DNA of 7,111 nt. It comes from Candidatus Atribacteria bacterium. Lineage in GTDB: Bacteria > Atribacterota > Atribacteria > Atribacterales > Atribacteraceae. The position numbers and the translations under genes are program-made. The stretch covers positions 1-7,111 of the forward strand of contig JAGPGC010000056.1 of the NCBI GenBank assembly GCA_018056205.1, read 5' to 3'. Below are positions 6,145 through 7,111 of the stretch, piece after piece. Below the pieces are notes generated by a model. That model was not told the origin of the DNA, did not search any database, and worked only from the letters and a program-made list of their open reading frames with translations. Position 1 is the first letter of the stretch. Every line of letters begins with the position of its first letter.

Positions 6145-6172
6145 AAGAAGGCCTTTAGGCCTTCTTTTTTTT
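6145..6172 (+). terminator. Strong intrinsic terminator closing the transporter operon
   Basis: A 9-bp GC-containing stem (AAGAAGGCC 6145-6153, GGCCTTCTT 6158-6166) with a 4-nt loop TTTA leads into a run of eight T (6165-6172). It lies 104 nt after the permease 2 stop and marks the end of the sugar cluster. Confidence 0.93.
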
Positions 6173-6180
6173 GGATTATT

Positions 6181-6213
6181 TTCCTATGTACCTTCGGGAG
6201 CATAATATAGGAA
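6181..6213 (+). other. Small imperfect hairpin with a C(TTCG)G loop, 5' leader or promoter region of the glycosyltransferase
   Basis: TTCCTAT (6181-6187) is the inverse complement of ATAGGAA (6207-6213). Inside it CC-TTCG-GG (6191-6198) can form a stable tetraloop, extended by ATG/CAT pairs (6186-6188, 6201-6203). No T-tract follows, so it is not a terminator. If the promoter proposed at 6245-6273 is right, this lies upstream of the transcript and would be a DNA element rather than RNA structure. Confidence 0.3.
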
Positions 6214-6244
6214 TAAGGAATAGGATTATAAATATAATGGAAAT

Positions 6245-6273
6245 TTTATCAGTAGTTTATTGTTTTTTATACT
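6245..6273 (+). promoter_or_regulatory. Candidate promoter for the glycosyltransferase gene
   Basis: TATACT (6268-6273) is a good -10 match. TTTATC at 6245-6250, 17 bp upstream, is a weak -35 match (3 of 6 to TTGACA). Transcription would start near 6280, giving a leader of about 30 nt before GTG 6312. The region is AT-rich throughout, so a chance match is quite possible. Confidence 0.28.
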
Positions 6274-6299
6274 AATTTATGCTATTGATGTTTAGACAT

Positions 6300-6306
6300 G
6301 GAGGTG
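6300..6306 (+). promoter_or_regulatory. Ribosome binding site that sets the GTG 6312 start
   Basis: GGAGGTG is followed by a 5-nt spacer and GTG 6312. In-frame ATGs at 6279 and 6288 lack any upstream SD, and the 6288 frame would read through this site, so the GTG is preferred. Confidence 0.75.
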
Positions 6307-6311
6307 TTATA

Positions 6312-7111
6312 GTGCACTGGTTTTGGGAAGAACCCTGGATTAGGCCATGGGTTGCTGTTTTTATCGTATATCTTTTTATTTATTGGGCTTATCAAATCTT
6401 TATTGCTATACGTGGGGTATGGAGCCCACCACCACTTCTTCCTGCCAAAAGCTATCGTCATTTTGCGATTTTAATTCCGGCTCACAATGAGGAAAAAGTG
6501 ATCGGAAATTTATTAGAAAGTTTAATTGATCAAAATTATCCAAGCAATTGTTTTGATATATATGTTTCCTGTGATAATTGTCAAGATCGAACTGCTGAAA
6601 TAGCTAAAAGTTTTAAGGTAAATTTATTGGAAAAACCTGAAACAGCACAAGTTGGTAAAACCGGAAATGTACAATGGGCTTTAAGAGAAATACCTTGGGA
6701 AGAATATGATGCTGTGGCAATGTTTGATGCCGATAATCTCGCTGAAAAAAATTTCTTAGCAAAAATGAATGATTATCTGGAAAGCCACCCTGAAGCTCAG
6801 GCAATCCAGGGATATCTGGATACCAAAAATCCCAATGATACTTGGATCAGTCGATCCTATGCATTAAGTTATTGGTATACCAATCGATTTTGGCAGTTGG
6901 CTCGTTCCAATTGGGGGCTTTCAGCTGCTCTGGGTGGTACTGGATTAGTGGTTACGGTAAATTGCTTAAAAACCATGGGGTGGGATTTAAAAAGCCTCAC
7001 CGAAGACCTGGAATTTTCTACCCGGATTATTTTAAGTGGAGGTCGAGTCCACTGGAATAATGAGGCCATAATTTTTGATGAGAAGCCGCTTACTTTTTGG
7101 GCATCGCGTCG
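6312..7111 (+). CDS. Membrane-anchored family 2 glycosyltransferase, N-terminal part (3' end outside window)
   Basis: The frame stays open to the window end, giving 266 residues. An N-terminal membrane segment (about residues 12-33) is followed by a GT-A glycosyltransferase domain: FAILIPAHNEE (51-61, nucleotide-sugar binding), VSCDNCQDRTAEIA (85-98), VGKTGN (114-119), metal-binding FDADN (138-142), LGGTG (207-211) and catalytic-base motif TEDLEFSTR (230-238). FDEKPLTFWASR at the end leads toward the usual RxxRW region, which is cut off. The arrangement is that of COG1215-type enzymes, which use nucleotide sugars to build polysaccharide or glycolipid at the inner membrane, related to cellulose- and poly-GlcNAc-synthase-like proteins. 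Donor and product cannot be assigned. It has its own RBS, lies behind a strong terminator 139 nt upstream, and shows no functional link to the sugar importer, so it is probably an independent gene. Confidence 0.92.
   Translation, partial: MHWFWEEPWIRPWVAVFIVYLFIYWAYQIFIAIRGVWSPPPLLPAKSYRHFAILIPAHNEEKVIGNLLESLIDQNYPSNCFDIYVSCDNCQDRTAEIAKSFKVNLLEKPETAQVGKTGNVQWALREIPWEEYDAVAMFDADNLAEKNFLAKMNDYLESHPEAQAIQGYLDTKNPNDTWISRSYALSYWYTNRFWQLARSNWGLSAALGGTGLVVTVNCLKTMGWDLKSLTEDLEFSTRIILSGGRVHWNNEAIIFDEKPLTFWASR

Noticed and set aside
6279..6311. ATG 6279 or 6288 as the glycosyltransferase start
   Set aside because: Neither has an upstream Shine-Dalgarno, and both would place the strong GGAGGTG inside the coding region.
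1..7111. CRISPR array, insertion sequence, integrase or phage defence module
   Set aside because: No periodic repeats with spacers, no terminal inverted repeats, and no transposase, nuclease or recombinase motifs were seen.

Overview
The window looks like a bacterial carbohydrate uptake and utilisation operon. All supported genes lie on the + strand. The base composition is moderately AT-rich, with very AT-rich spacers. Start codons are mixed (ATG, TTG, GTG) behind strong purine-rich Shine-Dalgarno sites. The solute-binding protein has a signal peptide that appears to end at a signal peptidase I site with no lipobox cysteine, which fits better with a periplasm (a two-membrane envelope) than with a typical Gram-positive cell. 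Together these suggest an anaerobic or thermophilic diderm lineage such as Atribacterota or similar. That assignment is inference, because no rRNA or other phylogenetic marker is present.

Layout. 1-810: 3' part of an FGGY-family sugar/polyol kinase, followed by a long-looped hairpin (821-866). 969-2093: a uroporphyrinogen-decarboxylase-fold protein of the corrinoid/methyltransferase-like branch, not HemE. 2191-3180: periplasmic sugar-binding protein, followed directly by a near-perfect intrinsic terminator (3188-3226). 3264-4232, 4262-5020 and 5057-6040: permease, single-domain ATPase and a second, paralogous permease of a CUT2/ribose-type ABC importer. 6145-6172: strong terminator that closes the cluster. 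6312-7111: 5' part of a membrane-anchored family 2 glycosyltransferase, which looks like a separate transcription unit.

How the genes work together (inference). The binding protein captures a monosaccharide, pentitol or similar polyol. The two different permeases with the ATPase import it unphosphorylated, and the FGGY kinase phosphorylates it. The URO-D-like protein is the unexplained member: its position inside the sugar cluster suggests a catabolic or regulatory role tied to the same substrate, but its reaction cannot be read from sequence. The terminator between the binding-protein gene and the permease genes would let the binding protein be made in excess over the membrane components.

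I did not find tRNA, rRNA, CRISPR, insertion-sequence or phage features. The most interesting points are the URO-D-like protein with a putative H-x-C...H metal site, the split hetero-permease arrangement, and the translation signals around the binding-protein start.
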